Source of the DNA: Alphaproteobacteria bacterium | Lineage (GTDB): Bacteria; Pseudomonadota; Alphaproteobacteria; Sphingomonadales; Sphingomonadaceae | Assembly (NCBI GenBank): GCA_019232625.1 | Contig: JAFANP010000035.1 | Coordinates: 201,512-265,511 of the forward strand | Direction of reading: 5' to 3' | DNA length: 64,000 nucleotides | In this document: positions 8,944 through 17,331 of the stretch, piece after piece | Numbering within the stretch: the first letter of the stretch is position 1 | Layout of the letters: each line of letters starts with the position of its first letter | Made by a program: the position numbers and the translations under genes | The notes under the pieces: generated by a model | Told to the model about the DNA's origin: nothing | Seen by the model: the letters and a program-made list of their open reading frames with translations, nothing else | The model's database searches: none

Positions 8944-9915
8944 GTGATCGCATCTGCATCCCATCAGCCCGCGGGTCGGGCCCGGCGCCCCGTCGCGGAG
9001 GGCGGCGCGCTCGCAGGAATGGACGAGGCCCCGGGGGTCGTCGTCCGAGGCCTGTCGATCCTGGCGATGCTTCCCTTCCGGGCGCGGCGCCTGGCGCTCC
9101 GCGCCCTGTTCGGGGTCATGGACCTTTTCGGCCTGGTGTCCATCGAAGCGGCCGACGTGGAGCGGATCGCCTCGCTGCTGCATGCGCCCCGCAAGGCGGC
9201 CAGGCGCATCGCCCGGCAGAACGCCTTCGTCACGAGCCTCTTCCACCTCGAGGCCTTCGCCCTGTCGCGCCGCCCGGTGCGCGGGCTCGTCGCCGACTGC
9301 GCCCATGTCGCGACCGACGGGGACGCCCTGCTCCGGTGGGCGGCCGGGCAGCCGGCCATCATCATCGGCGGCCTTCATACGGGCGCCTACCCGTCCGCCC
9401 TCGCGTGGATGCTGCGACGCTACTTCTCCGGCCGCAGGATAACCATCCTTCGAAGCAAGCCGCCGGGGGTCGAGGAGGAGCGGGCGATGGCGAGGCTGGC
9501 GCAGATCGGAGTCGAGGTGAGGCTCCTCTACGTCGGCGCCCGGGATTCGGCCGTCGAAATCCTGCGCGAGCAGCGGCGCGGCGGCGTGTTCGTCATGCTC
9601 CTCGATCTGCCGGGGTCCTACGGCCGTCCGGCGGCCGTCGAGATCCTGTGGCGGCGGGCCAGCATTGCGGCGGGCATAGCCGACGTCTCCGCCCTCTGCC
9701 GCTGTCCCTTTCTCCTCTTCCGGGTGGAGAGCGGGCTCCGCCGCGACCTCATCCATGTCGAGGCCGTCCGCGAGGTGCCGAAGGCCGACGAGGGGTCGCG
9801 CGCGGCGGTCGCGGCGGTCATCGCGCGCTTCCTGACGCGCGCTCTCCTCGAGGCGCCCGCCCAATGGCTCTTCTGGTGCCGCGCCGGCGAGTTCTTCGGG
9901 AAGGCACGTCGATGA
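8944..9915 (+). CDS. LpxL/HtrB-like acyltransferase of the peptide operon
   Basis: 323 residues from a GTG at 8944 preceded by GGAGG. The fold signature is that of late lipid A acyltransferases: a helical N-terminal third, then IIIGGLHTGAYPS at the position of the usual GHxGNWE motif, and VFVMLLDLPGSYGRP...AAGIADVSALCRCPFLLF matching the substrate-pocket region. LpxL enzymes move acyl chains from acyl-ACP to lipid A in the inner membrane. Here the second catalytic acid of HX4(D/E) is absent (His-Thr-Gly-Ala-Tyr-Pro), so the chemistry or acceptor may differ. Its 3' end overlaps the HlyD gene (ATGA), and an ACP and a ketosynthase are encoded downstream, so acylation of the secreted peptide or of a lipid partner is my inference. 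Confidence 0.78.
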   Translation: MIASASHQPAGRARRPVAEGGALAGMDEAPGVVVRGLSILAMLPFRARRLALRALFGVMDLFGLVSIEAADVERIASLLHAPRKAARRIARQNAFVTSLFHLEAFALSRRPVRGLVADCAHVATDGDALLRWAAGQPAIIIGGLHTGAYPSALAWMLRRYFSGRRITILRSKPPGVEEERAMARLAQIGVEVRLLYVGARDSAVEILREQRRGGVFVMLLDLPGSYGRPAAVEILWRRASIAAGIADVSALCRCPFLLFRVESGLRRDLIHVEAVREVPKADEGSRAAVAAVIARFLTRALLEAPAQWLFWCRAGEFFGKARR

Positions 9916-11165
9916 TGATGGGGAAGATCGCGCGGCCCGTCGACGCCGATGCGCCGGATGCCCCGATCCTGCTGGCGCAGCCGGTGGTTCACGGCGTCGT
10001 CAGCACGCTCCTCCTGTGTCTGCTCGGCGCGGCCCTCCTTTTCGGCATGGTCGGAACCTATACGCGCCAGGAGACGGTGCAGGGGGAGACGGTCGCGGAG
10101 GGCGATCTCAGCACCGTCGCCAGCGAAGAGCCGGGGACGGTTGCGCAGGTCTTCGTCCGGCTCGGGGATTCGGTGAAGGCCGGGCAGGTGCTCGCGTCGC
10201 TGCAGCCCCCGCCCGTGGTCGCCAGGAGCGGCAATTACGCCGAGATGAGCATCGAGCGCCTTCGCCAGTCCAAGGCCAATCTCGACCTCCAGATCCGGGA
10301 CCTCCAGCGGGCGAGCGGCGAGATAGGCGCCCAGCTCCGGGCGGTGGACGACAATGCCCGCGCCTCGCTCTCCTACGCGGCCGCCAATCGCCGCGCGTCC
10401 CGCGACATGAAGGCCATTGCGGAAGCGCAGCTCGAGGGCGTCGAAACGCTCGCCAGGCGCGGCTTCGCCTCGAGGAACACGGTCGCGCAGTTCAAGGCTT
10501 CGGCACTCCAGCTCGACCAGGCGCTCGCCAATGCGGACCTCACCGCCGCCGAGATCGGCCGGGCGAGGGACGACCGCACCGTCTCGCTCAGCTCCGAGCT
10601 GCGCTCCTCCCGGCAGGCGCTGCTCCAATTGTCCAGCCAGCGCCTTCAGATCGAGACCCAGATACAGGCGATCCAGGCGCAGGAGGAGCTTCGGATCGTG
10701 GCGCCGGCGGACGGGGTGGTCCAGGCGATCGCCGTCCGCCGCGGCCAGCGGATCGACCCGGGCGACCGGCTCTTCGTCGTGGCGAAGCGCGACGCGCGGA
10801 TCGCCATCGCCCTCAAGGTGCCCTCGAGCGCGATCGGATTCATCGACCCGGGCCAGCGGGTCGTGCTGAAATACGATGCCTTCCCCTACCAGGTGTTCGG
10901 CCTCCAATACGGAACCGTCGTCTCGGCCCAGAAGGTCGCGATCGACAATCCGTCCGCCCCGGCGGCCGCGCCTCGCCCGGGGCAGACGCCGCAGAAGCAT
11001 TATCTCGTCGAGGTGAGGCCCGACTCCGGCGTCGTCCGCGGCAACGGGCAGGCACGCAAGCTGCTCGTCGGCATGCAGCTCACCGCCGAGGTCGCGCTCG
11101 AGAAGCACAGGCTGATCAGCTGGTTCCTGGAGCCCCTGCTGGCGCTGAAGGGGCGGGTGGGATGA
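9912..11165 (+). CDS. HlyD-family membrane fusion protein of a type I export system
   Basis: 417 residues. One N-terminal membrane helix (residues about 28-50, VSTLLLCLLGAALLFGMVG) is followed by a beta-barrel/lipoyl half (GTVAQVFVRLGDSVKAGQVLASL). A long alpha-helical hairpin (about residues 105-255, with heptad-like Leu/Gln/Ala pattern) comes next, then the second lipoyl half (RIVAPADGVVQAIAVRRGQRIDPGDRLF). It would bridge the inner-membrane ABC exporter to an outer-membrane channel across the periplasm. ATG 9912 overlaps the acyltransferase stop and the gene overlaps the exporter at its 3' end. No TolC-like gene is in the window, so a shared outer-membrane channel is expected. Confidence 0.92.
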   Translation: MMMGKIARPVDADAPDAPILLAQPVVHGVVSTLLLCLLGAALLFGMVGTYTRQETVQGETVAEGDLSTVASEEPGTVAQVFVRLGDSVKAGQVLASLQPPPVVARSGNYAEMSIERLRQSKANLDLQIRDLQRASGEIGAQLRAVDDNARASLSYAAANRRASRDMKAIAEAQLEGVETLARRGFASRNTVAQFKASALQLDQALANADLTAAEIGRARDDRTVSLSSELRSSRQALLQLSSQRLQIETQIQAIQAQEELRIVAPADGVVQAIAVRRGQRIDPGDRLFVVAKRDARIAIALKVPSSAIGFIDPGQRVVLKYDAFPYQVFGLQYGTVVSAQKVAIDNPSAPAAAPRPGQTPQKHYLVEVRPDSGVVRGNGQARKLLVGMQLTAEVALEKHRLISWFLEPLLALKGRVG

Positions 11166-13276
11166 ACCTCTTCCATCAGATCCGCCGGCGCCTGCCGATG
11201 GTGATGCAGGACGCCAACGGCGAATGCGGCCTCGCCTGCATCGCGATGATCGCGCAATGGTACGGCCACCGGCTCGATCTGCCCTATCTTCGCTCGGCCT
11301 TTCCGGCGACGCGCCAGGGGCTCAGCCTCGCAAGCCTGGCCCAGGTGGCGGACCGGTTGAAGTTCAACGCCCGCGGCTATGTCGTCGACGACGTGCAGTC
11401 GCTGTCGAGGGCGCACCTCCCGGCCATCGTCCACTGGGACGGGAACCACTTCGTCGTCCTTCGGTCGGTGCGCGGCGACCGCTACGTCGTCCACAATCCC
11501 GCCGGCGGCGTGCGCACCTACCGCCGCGCCGAGTTCGCCCAGCATTTCACCGGCCGGCTCCTCGAGCTGACGCCCAGCAGCACATTCTCGGCGATCGTCC
11601 GGGAGCGGAAATATACGTTGCGCCGAATACTCGAGCTCACCGAGGGGCTGCAGCGGTCGCTGCTCCAGGTCTGCGCGGTCGGCGTGACCGGCAGCCTCGT
11701 CGGCATGCTCGTTCCGGTCCTCATCCAGGTGGCGCTCGACTCGGTGGTGCCCAAGGGAGACGTGGACCTTCTCGGCCTCCTTGCAGGCGCCATGTTCCTG
11801 GTTTCCCTGACGACGGCCGTCACCGATTGGCTGCGCAAGCGAATCACACTCAACGCCGGGAGCGCCTTCTTCGCCCAGCTGACCCGCAATGCGGTGGCGC
11901 ATCTGTTTCGCCTTCCCTTGAGCTATTTCGAAACCCGGCACCCGGGCGACATCGCGACCCGGCTCGATTCCGTCCGCTATCTAAGCGCGATCGTCACCAA
12001 CTCGACCGCAAGCATCGTCGTCGACGGATCGATGCTGCTCCTCTCGGGCACGCTCATGTTCGTCTACGCGCCCGAGCTGGCGCTGATCGTGACCGCGGTG
12101 TTCCTGGCGGTGATCCTGGTGCGGTTGCTGCTCTATCCCTCGATCCGGCGCCACGCCGGCAAGGCGCTCAAGGAGAAGAGCGAAGAGCATTCCCGTCTCT
12201 TCGACCACATTCGCGCCGTCGCCGCCCTCAAGACCGCCAACGCGACTCGCGACTCCACCGCGCGCTGGTACGAGCGCCTCATCCACTTCGTGAACGCGGA
12301 CTTCCGGACTCATTGCATAGAAGCCAACGCGCTGCTGATCGTGGAGATCTTCACCGCCCTCGGCACGGCGCTGACGCTCTATTTCGGCGTCCTCGCGGTG
12401 ATCACCCAGGCGATGTCGGTGGGCATGCTCTACGCCTTCCTCACCTACCGGGCGATGTTCTTCGAGCGGATCGACAAGATCGTCTCGGTGATGACCGAGG
12501 TGGCGATGCTCGGCCAGAACCTCATGCGGCTGCGCGACTTTCTGGAGGTGGACGTCGAAGACGGAGGCCTCGCGATCCAGCGCTCGGTCCGCCGCGGCCT
12601 GGAGCTTCGCGGCGTCGAGTTCCGGGCCGGATTTGCGGACCGGCCGATCCTCAAGGACATCGACGTCGCAATTCCCTTCTCGTCCGGGGCGATGATCGCG
12701 ATCGAGGGACCGTCCGGGTCCGGCAAGACGACGCTGCTCAAGGTGATGGCCGGCCTCTACGCCCCGACGGGCGGTCAGCTCCTCGTCGACGGAACGCCGC
12801 TCGGCACCTGGGGCCGGGGCGCCTATCGCGACAATATCGGGCTCCTCCTCGGCACCGACAAGCTGGTCCGGGGGAGCATTCTCGAGAACGTCACCGCCTT
12901 CAGTCAGGAGCCGGATTCGGCGCGGGCGGAGGCGGCGCTGCGGATATGCTGCCTGGACGACGTCGTCGACCAGCTGCCGCGACAGATGGCGAGCGTGGTC
13001 AGCGAGGAGAATGGAGTCCTTTCCAGCGGCCAGCGGCGACGCCTCATGCTCGCGCGGGCCGTCTACCGGGAAGCGGGGCTGCTCCTCCTCGACGAGGTGA
13101 CGTCGAACCTCGACGCGGAGACGACGCGGCGACTGCTTGCGAACCTCGGCGATCTCGACGCGACGAAGGTCCTCACCACGCACGACCCGGTCGTCCTGGA
13201 GCATTGCAGCCGGGTGCTGCGCATGAGCGAGGGCGTCCTCGGCGAACCGGACCCTCGGGTCGAGGTCTGGGCATAG
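11162..13276 (+). CDS. Peptidase-containing ABC exporter (C39 peptidase, membrane and ATPase domains)
   Basis: 704 residues in three domains. Residues 1-130 are a C39 peptidase: Gln16, the nucleophile Cys22 (QDANGECGLACIAMI) and His96 (HWDGNHFVVL). The third triad position, normally Asp before Pro, is Asn112 (VVHNPAGG). Residues about 155-435 are a six-helix ABC transmembrane domain. The C-terminal ATPase has Walker A GPSGSGKTT, signature LSSGQRRRL, Walker B LLLLDEVTS and H-loop TTHD. Such proteins cut double-glycine leaders and export the core peptide, matching the precursor at 8571. Coding overlaps on the 5' side tie it to the HlyD gene. The Asn for Asp change may alter but need not abolish proteolysis. 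Confidence 0.93.
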   Translation: MNLFHQIRRRLPMVMQDANGECGLACIAMIAQWYGHRLDLPYLRSAFPATRQGLSLASLAQVADRLKFNARGYVVDDVQSLSRAHLPAIVHWDGNHFVVLRSVRGDRYVVHNPAGGVRTYRRAEFAQHFTGRLLELTPSSTFSAIVRERKYTLRRILELTEGLQRSLLQVCAVGVTGSLVGMLVPVLIQVALDSVVPKGDVDLLGLLAGAMFLVSLTTAVTDWLRKRITLNAGSAFFAQLTRNAVAHLFRLPLSYFETRHPGDIATRLDSVRYLSAIVTNSTASIVVDGSMLLLSGTLMFVYAPELALIVTAVFLAVILVRLLLYPSIRRHAGKALKEKSEEHSRLFDHIRAVAALKTANATRDSTARWYERLIHFVNADFRTHCIEANALLIVEIFTALGTALTLYFGVLAVITQAMSVGMLYAFLTYRAMFFERIDKIVSVMTEVAMLGQNLMRLRDFLEVDVEDGGLAIQRSVRRGLELRGVEFRAGFADRPILKDIDVAIPFSSGAMIAIEGPSGSGKTTLLKVMAGLYAPTGGQLLVDGTPLGTWGRGAYRDNIGLLLGTDKLVRGSILENVTAFSQEPDSARAEAALRICCLDDVVDQLPRQMASVVSEENGVLSSGQRRRLMLARAVYREAGLLLLDEVTSNLDAETTRRLLANLGDLDATKVLTTHDPVVLEHCSRVLRMSEGVLGEPDPRVEVWA

Positions 13277-13295
13277 CGGTGAAGGGGAGTGAGCG

Positions 13296-13559
13296 ATGAG
13301 CAGCGAAGCGGAACTTCAGATCCTCGACGTGATCCGGGAAAGGGTCGACATGGCGGACGTCGGGCGGCACACGCCGATCGGAAGCCTGGGGCTCGATTCC
13401 CTGGGCTTCGTCGAGCTGATCTTCGACCTGGAAGAGCGGTTCGGGGTCGAATTGTCCTTCGACTTCACGGTCCTTCGCGACCGGGGTCAGGAGATGACCG
13501 TCGGCGACGTGATGGATCAGGTTCGAACCAGCCTCGAGACCAAGGCCGAGGCCGCGTGA
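13296..13559 (+). CDS. Acyl carrier protein of the peptide operon
   Basis: 87 residues, a single ACP domain. The phosphopantetheine site is GLDSLGFVELIFDLEERFGVEL, quoted in part as GLDSLGF: Ser follows Asp as required. The surrounding helices I-III are intact and acidic. It carries acyl intermediates as thioesters after activation by a phosphopantetheinyl transferase; one is encoded at 17332 in the same run. It begins 20 bases after the exporter and overlaps the ketosynthase gene (GTGA), so these two are translationally coupled. It is not the housekeeping AcpP, since it lies far from fab genes and has a divergent second half. Confidence 0.9.
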   Translation: MSSEAELQILDVIRERVDMADVGRHTPIGSLGLDSLGFVELIFDLEERFGVELSFDFTVLRDRGQEMTVGDVMDQVRTSLETKAEAA

Positions 13560-14752
13560 GGCGGGTGGTCATCACCGGCCTGGGCTGCGTGACGGCCGCC
13601 GGCAGCGACGTCGCCTCGACCTGGGCCGACGTGATGGCGGGCCGCCACAGCTTCGCAAGACACGGCGACCTCGAAGCGCTCGGCTACGCTCGCGCGGTGG
13701 CACGTCCGCGCGACTTCAGCGCCGCTCAGCTGATCGGCAAGCGCGCGCCCTCGCTCGACCCCACCGCCCATTATGCCATCGCCGCCTCCAGGGAGGCGGC
13801 CTCGCAGGCCCGGCTGTCGGATGCCGACCCGGAGCGCGTGGGCTGCTTCATCGGCTCCGGCGGCGGCCCCCAGGTCACCGCCGACGAGACGGCACGGCGC
13901 CTCTATCTTGAGGGGCGCAACCGGGTCCCACCGATGACCCTTCCCAAGGCGATGCTCAGCGGCCTCGCCAGCCAGGTCGCGCTCGAGCACGGCATCAAGG
14001 GGCCGGTCCAGCTCGTCTCGAGCGCTTGCGCCTCGTCGGCCCACGCCATCGGGCTGGCCATGCAGCAGATCCGCCACGGTTATGCGGATGTCGTGCTTGC
14101 CGGCGGGGCAGAAGCCTATTTCGTCAAGGGCGCCCTCGCCGCCTGGGACGCGCTGCCGGTGCTGGCCTCGGAAATCTGTCGGCCCTTCTCGATCGGGCGC
14201 TCCGGGCTGACGCTCGGCGAGGGCGCCGCCATGGTGGTGCTGGAAGAGGCGGATCATGCCGCCCGGCGCGGCGTCCCGGCCATCGCCCGCCTCGCGGGGT
14301 TCGGCAGCTCCTCCGATGCCGGATCGATCACCGCGCCCGACGTGGACGGGATGGTACGGGCGATGCGGCAGGCGATCGCCGACGCCGGTCTCCACCCCGA
14401 CGAAGTCGACCATGTCAACGCCCACGGGACGGGGACGATCGCCAACGACGTCAGCGAAGGCGCGGCGCTGCTGCGCGTGTTCGGCTCCCGCCTCGACGCC
14501 GTCTCCGTTACGGCGAGCAAATCCGTGCTCGGCCACATGATGGGGACGTCGGGGGCGGTCGAGCTGATCGTCGCGGCGAAGTCGATCGAGTCCCAATTCA
14601 TCCCGCCGACCGCCAATTTCCTCGGGCGCGATCCCGACTGTCCGGTGGATTGCGTGCCGAACCAGGGGCGGCCGGCCCGGCTGCGCGCGGTCGTCTCGAA
14701 CTCCTTCGCCTTCGGGGGCCTCAACGCCGCCCTGGTCGCGTGCCATGCCTGA
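13556..14752 (+). CDS. Beta-ketoacyl-ACP synthase (FabF-like) of the peptide operon
   Basis: 398 residues with the full KAS II-type thiolase fold. The catalytic residues are all present: Cys158 (SSACASSAHA), His290 (NAHGTGTIANDVSEG) and His327 (KSVLGHMMGTSGAVE). The frame starts at GTG 13556 inside the ACP stop, giving MRRVVITGLGCVT, the normal family beginning. It condenses malonyl-ACP with an acyl chain. No dedicated reductase, dehydratase or acyltransferase of fatty acid synthesis is encoded nearby. It would therefore either borrow the housekeeping FAS for the remaining steps or supply a special chain to the LpxL-like acyltransferase. Its 3' end overlaps the next gene by 8 bases. Confidence 0.93.
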   Translation: MRRVVITGLGCVTAAGSDVASTWADVMAGRHSFARHGDLEALGYARAVARPRDFSAAQLIGKRAPSLDPTAHYAIAASREAASQARLSDADPERVGCFIGSGGGPQVTADETARRLYLEGRNRVPPMTLPKAMLSGLASQVALEHGIKGPVQLVSSACASSAHAIGLAMQQIRHGYADVVLAGGAEAYFVKGALAAWDALPVLASEICRPFSIGRSGLTLGEGAAMVVLEEADHAARRGVPAIARLAGFGSSSDAGSITAPDVDGMVRAMRQAIADAGLHPDEVDHVNAHGTGTIANDVSEGAALLRVFGSRLDAVSVTASKSVLGHMMGTSGAVELIVAAKSIESQFIPPTANFLGRDPDCPVDCVPNQGRPARLRAVVSNSFAFGGLNAALVACHA

Positions 14753-15284
14753 CGCGCTCGCCCGCTTCCTCAGCGACGGCGGGCGCGCGGCCGAGCCGGC
14801 GATCAAGAGCGGATTGCCGGTCTTCGCCGCGCCCCTCGGGGAGGAGACGACGCTCAACAGCTCGCCCTACATCATGTCGCTCCAGCGCGTCGCGCGGGCG
14901 TTCGGCCGGACGTCGCGGCGCCGGGGCCTCCTGGATGCGCTGCGCGGTGCGCTCGCCCGTGCCGCGGCCCTCGGCGTGGACTCGAGGATGATCCTGCTCG
15001 GCGGCAGCTTCGTCCACTCGGAGGCGGAGCCTTCCGACATAGACGGGCTCCTCTTCTACGCGCTTCCGGAGCAGCGAAGCGAGGCGGGGCTGCACCGGTG
15101 GCGCCGGGAGCTGGCGGGCCAGCCGCTCGACCTGCAATTCTGCCCCGTCGACGTCGATCCGCTCGTCCTCGTCAAGCGCGCCATCTTCTTCTCGAACCAC
15201 TTCAGCTACGATCGGCAGGCGCAGGGGCTGATCCGCGGCACGGTCCTGGTTCCGCTCGCGATCGAGGAGGGAAGGGCGGCATGA
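14745..15284 (+). CDS. Nucleotidyltransferase-fold protein (DUF6932-like), first of a tandem pair
   Basis: 179 residues. The central segment LLGGSFVHSEAEPSDIDGLLFY has the nucleotidyltransferase signature G-G-S followed by D-x-D, and DLQFCPVDVDPL could supply the third acidic position. About 90 N-terminal residues precede it. The fold suggests transfer of a nucleotide monophosphate or a degenerate relative; the substrate is not known for this family. Start ATG 14745 lies inside the ketosynthase gene and the stop overlaps the next start (ATGA). That next gene is a paralogue with the same motif layout, so the pair probably arose by duplication and may form a heterodimer. Confidence 0.65.
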   Translation: MPDALARFLSDGGRAAEPAIKSGLPVFAAPLGEETTLNSSPYIMSLQRVARAFGRTSRRRGLLDALRGALARAAALGVDSRMILLGGSFVHSEAEPSDIDGLLFYALPEQRSEAGLHRWRRELAGQPLDLQFCPVDVDPLVLVKRAIFFSNHFSYDRQAQGLIRGTVLVPLAIEEGRAA

Positions 15285-15814
15285 TCGGCCCGGTGCCGGA
15301 GCGGGGCCGAGACGCGGCGCGGCGCGACTCGGGGGTGCCGCTTCCTTTCCTCGCGCCTTTTGCGAGGCCCGAAATGGGCCGAAGCAGCCCCCACCGCCTC
15401 GGCTGGGGCGAGCTGGAGGAGCGTTTCGGCAAGGGCGAGCGGCGCCGCGCCTTGCTGTCCGCCCTTCGGGAGCGCCTGGAGCGCTTCTCCGCCGCCGGAG
15501 CCAGGGTGGACTGCGTCCTCATCGGCGGCAGCTTCGCCGACTCAGGCCGCGCGCCGCGCGATCTCGACGGCCTCGTCCTCTATTCGGTCGAGGACGCGGC
15601 GCGCTTCGGCGCGGCGATGGAGGCATGCCTTGGGCCCTCGACGGGCGGTGCGGACCTTCGATATCTCCCCGCGGACGCCGACCCCGTCCTGGTGGTGAAG
15701 ATGATCTCCTTTTTCACGTTGCTCTACGCGGGGTTCGACGGCGATACTTGCCGCCGGCGCTCCGCCTTCATCCTCGTTCCGCCCTTTTGCAGAAATGGAG
15801 AATGTCCGAAATGA
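15281..15814 (+). CDS. Nucleotidyltransferase-fold protein (DUF6932-like), second of a tandem pair
   Basis: 177 residues from ATG 15281, which overlaps the stop of the first copy. It repeats the layout of its neighbour: LIGGSFADSGRAPRDLDGLVLY (GGS and DxD) and then DLRYLPADADPVLVVK matching DLQFCPVDVDPLVLVK. Identity outside these motifs is low, so duplication is old or the two are specialised. There is no signal peptide, and the protein should be cytoplasmic. The 3' end overlaps the outer membrane protein gene (ATGA at 15811). A role in nucleotide-dependent modification or in self-protection of the peptide system is possible but unproven. Confidence 0.62.
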   Translation: MIGPVPERGRDAARRDSGVPLPFLAPFARPEMGRSSPHRLGWGELEERFGKGERRRALLSALRERLERFSAAGARVDCVLIGGSFADSGRAPRDLDGLVLYSVEDAARFGAAMEACLGPSTGGADLRYLPADADPVLVVKMISFFTLLYAGFDGDTCRRRSAFILVPPFCRNGECPK

Positions 15815-16401
15815 AGACCATCGTGGTGAAAATCGCCGTCGTGGGGACGACGGCCCTGCTCGCGGCTCCCGCGCTCGCGCAGGAGGGGTCGCCGTCCGGC
15901 CCGTATCTCGGCGTCGGCGTGACGGCCGTCGACCACCATTTCGTGCTCGAGGAGACGACCGGATCGACGACGACGCGCCGCAACGTCACCCAATGGGGGG
16001 TCGGAGGCGCCGCTTTCGCCGGCTATAACGGGCGGATCGGCCGCTCCTTGATCGCCGGCGTCGAGGGCGCCTATCTCTTCGGCGGCAAGACGGCGGCCAC
16101 GCGGACGAGCGGCGGCGCCCCGGTGGGCTTCGATCCACGTTGGGGGTTCAGCGTCGCGGCCCGGCTCGGCTACGAGGTCGCTCCCGGCACGCTCGTCTAC
16201 GTGAAAGGCGGTTACGGCGAGCACCATTACCGCCTCGTGCTCCCCGCCGGCGCGAGCTCCGGCGATTCGACGACGGCGAGCTTCGTCCTGGGCGGCGGCG
16301 TCGAGCACCGGATCGGCCGCAATCTCTCCGCCAGGCTCGAGTTCGAGCATCTCGACGGCAGCCGCAACCAATTCATGCTCGGCTTTCCGATCCGCTTCTG
16401 A
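15811..16401 (+). CDS. Outer-membrane beta-barrel protein (OmpX/OmpA-barrel type)
   Basis: 196 residues from ATG 15811, which overlaps the previous stop and has GGAG about 10 bases upstream. A signal peptide ends at PALAQ. The mature part has alternating amphipathic strands (GPYLGVGVTAVDHHF, WGVGGAAFAGYNGRIG, LVYVKGGYGEHHYRL, SFVLGGGVEHRIG, LSARLEFEHLDGS). It finishes with phenylalanine (GFPIRF), the outer-membrane assembly signal. Its size fits an eight-stranded barrel of the OMP_b-brl family (PF13505). Such a small barrel is too narrow to be the export channel, so within this operon it may anchor, protect from or receive the product. Confidence 0.82.
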   Translation: MKTIVVKIAVVGTTALLAAPALAQEGSPSGPYLGVGVTAVDHHFVLEETTGSTTTRRNVTQWGVGGAAFAGYNGRIGRSLIAGVEGAYLFGGKTAATRTSGGAPVGFDPRWGFSVAARLGYEVAPGTLVYVKGGYGEHHYRLVLPAGASSGDSTTASFVLGGGVEHRIGRNLSARLEFEHLDGSRNQFMLGFPIRF

Positions 16402-16420
16402 GCCGAAGCTGGGGAAGGTA

Positions 16421-17278
16421 ATGCCTCCGTCGCTCCGCCTGCTGCTCACCGCCGCGATCCTCGTCGCCATCCCGGCGGGGGGCGCGACGGGGCCGATCCG
16501 CGACCGTCTCTTCCCGGTCGACCAGGGATGGCCGGAGCCCGGCGCCTGGAAAGGCCCGGCGCCGGCCCAGATCGCCTTCCGCACCGGCGACGGGCGGGAG
16601 CTGCACTCCTGGCTGTGGCGCGGGAGATCGGACCGGCTCATCGTCTTCTTCCACGGCAACGGCGGCAACCAGACGATCGCCGCGCACTGGATCGAGCCCC
16701 TCGCCGCGGGCGGCGACACGGTGCTGGTGGCATCCTATGCCGGCTATGGCGGCAATCCGGGCAAGCCGTCGGAGAAGATGCTCGTCGCCGACGGCGAGGC
16801 GGCGTTGGATTATGCCAAGGGGCTGGGCTTCTCGCCGGAGCAGACCGTCCTCGTCGGCTATTCGCTGGGCGCCGCCGTCGCCCTCGAGCTGGCGTCGCGC
16901 CGCGAGGTGGCGGGCGTGGTGACGATCGGCGCCTTCACGTCCCTGCGGGACCTCGTGCCGGGGGCGGTCCGTTGGATGGTGACCGACAGGTTCGACAATG
17001 TCGCGGCGGTGAAGAGCCTCACCGTTCCCGTCGTCCTGTTCCAGGGAGATTCCGACGAGGTCGTCCCCTACCGGCAGGGATGCAGGCTCTACCTGAGCGC
17101 CTCCGGCGCCAAGCGCTTCGTGACCATGCGCGGAACGCCCCATCGTCCCGACATGGAGAGGCTTGCCCCCTACCTGCAACGGGCGGCCGCGGCCCTGCGC
17201 GAGCGGCGCATCGAGGCCATCGACTTTGCGGATCCCGGCGGCGACGAGCCGATCGGCTGCCGTCGTTCGTCGAACTAG
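16421..17278 (+). CDS. Alpha/beta hydrolase, exported or membrane-anchored
   Basis: 285 residues. A signal peptide or N-terminal anchor (RLLLTAAILVAIPAGGATG) precedes an alpha/beta-hydrolase domain. The oxyanion motif is HGNGGN, the nucleophile elbow GYSLG, and the late histidine is in TPHRPD; FQGDSDEVVP supplies the acid region. It resembles BEM46/FrsA-like serine hydrolases. In this setting it could release or trim an acyl product as a thioesterase or esterase would, but generic hydrolase function is all the sequence supports. It follows the beta-barrel gene by 19 bases. Confidence 0.8.
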   Translation: MPPSLRLLLTAAILVAIPAGGATGPIRDRLFPVDQGWPEPGAWKGPAPAQIAFRTGDGRELHSWLWRGRSDRLIVFFHGNGGNQTIAAHWIEPLAAGGDTVLVASYAGYGGNPGKPSEKMLVADGEAALDYAKGLGFSPEQTVLVGYSLGAAVALELASRREVAGVVTIGAFTSLRDLVPGAVRWMVTDRFDNVAAVKSLTVPVVLFQGDSDEVVPYRQGCRLYLSASGAKRFVTMRGTPHRPDMERLAPYLQRAAAALRERRIEAIDFADPGGDEPIGCRRSSN

Positions 17279-17331
17279 CGCCCGATCGTTTTTAGCGGAG
17301 ACACGGCGTGAGGAGGCGCTAGGGTGAGGCG

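Noticed and set aside
9912-13276. HlyD/ABC pair as the exporter for the RTX serralysins
   Set aside because: The ABC protein has an N-terminal C39 peptidase domain with Cys and His in place and is in an operon with a double-glycine precursor. RTX protease exporters normally lack an active C39 domain and lie beside the protease gene.
13296-14752. ACP and ketosynthase as housekeeping acpP-fabF
   Set aside because: The neighbours are export genes rather than fabD/fabG, and the ACP sequence differs from AcpP outside the DSL site.
15724-16719. Minus-strand frames opposite the beta-barrel and hydrolase genes
   Set aside because: Shadows of well-supported plus-strand genes with signal peptides and motifs.
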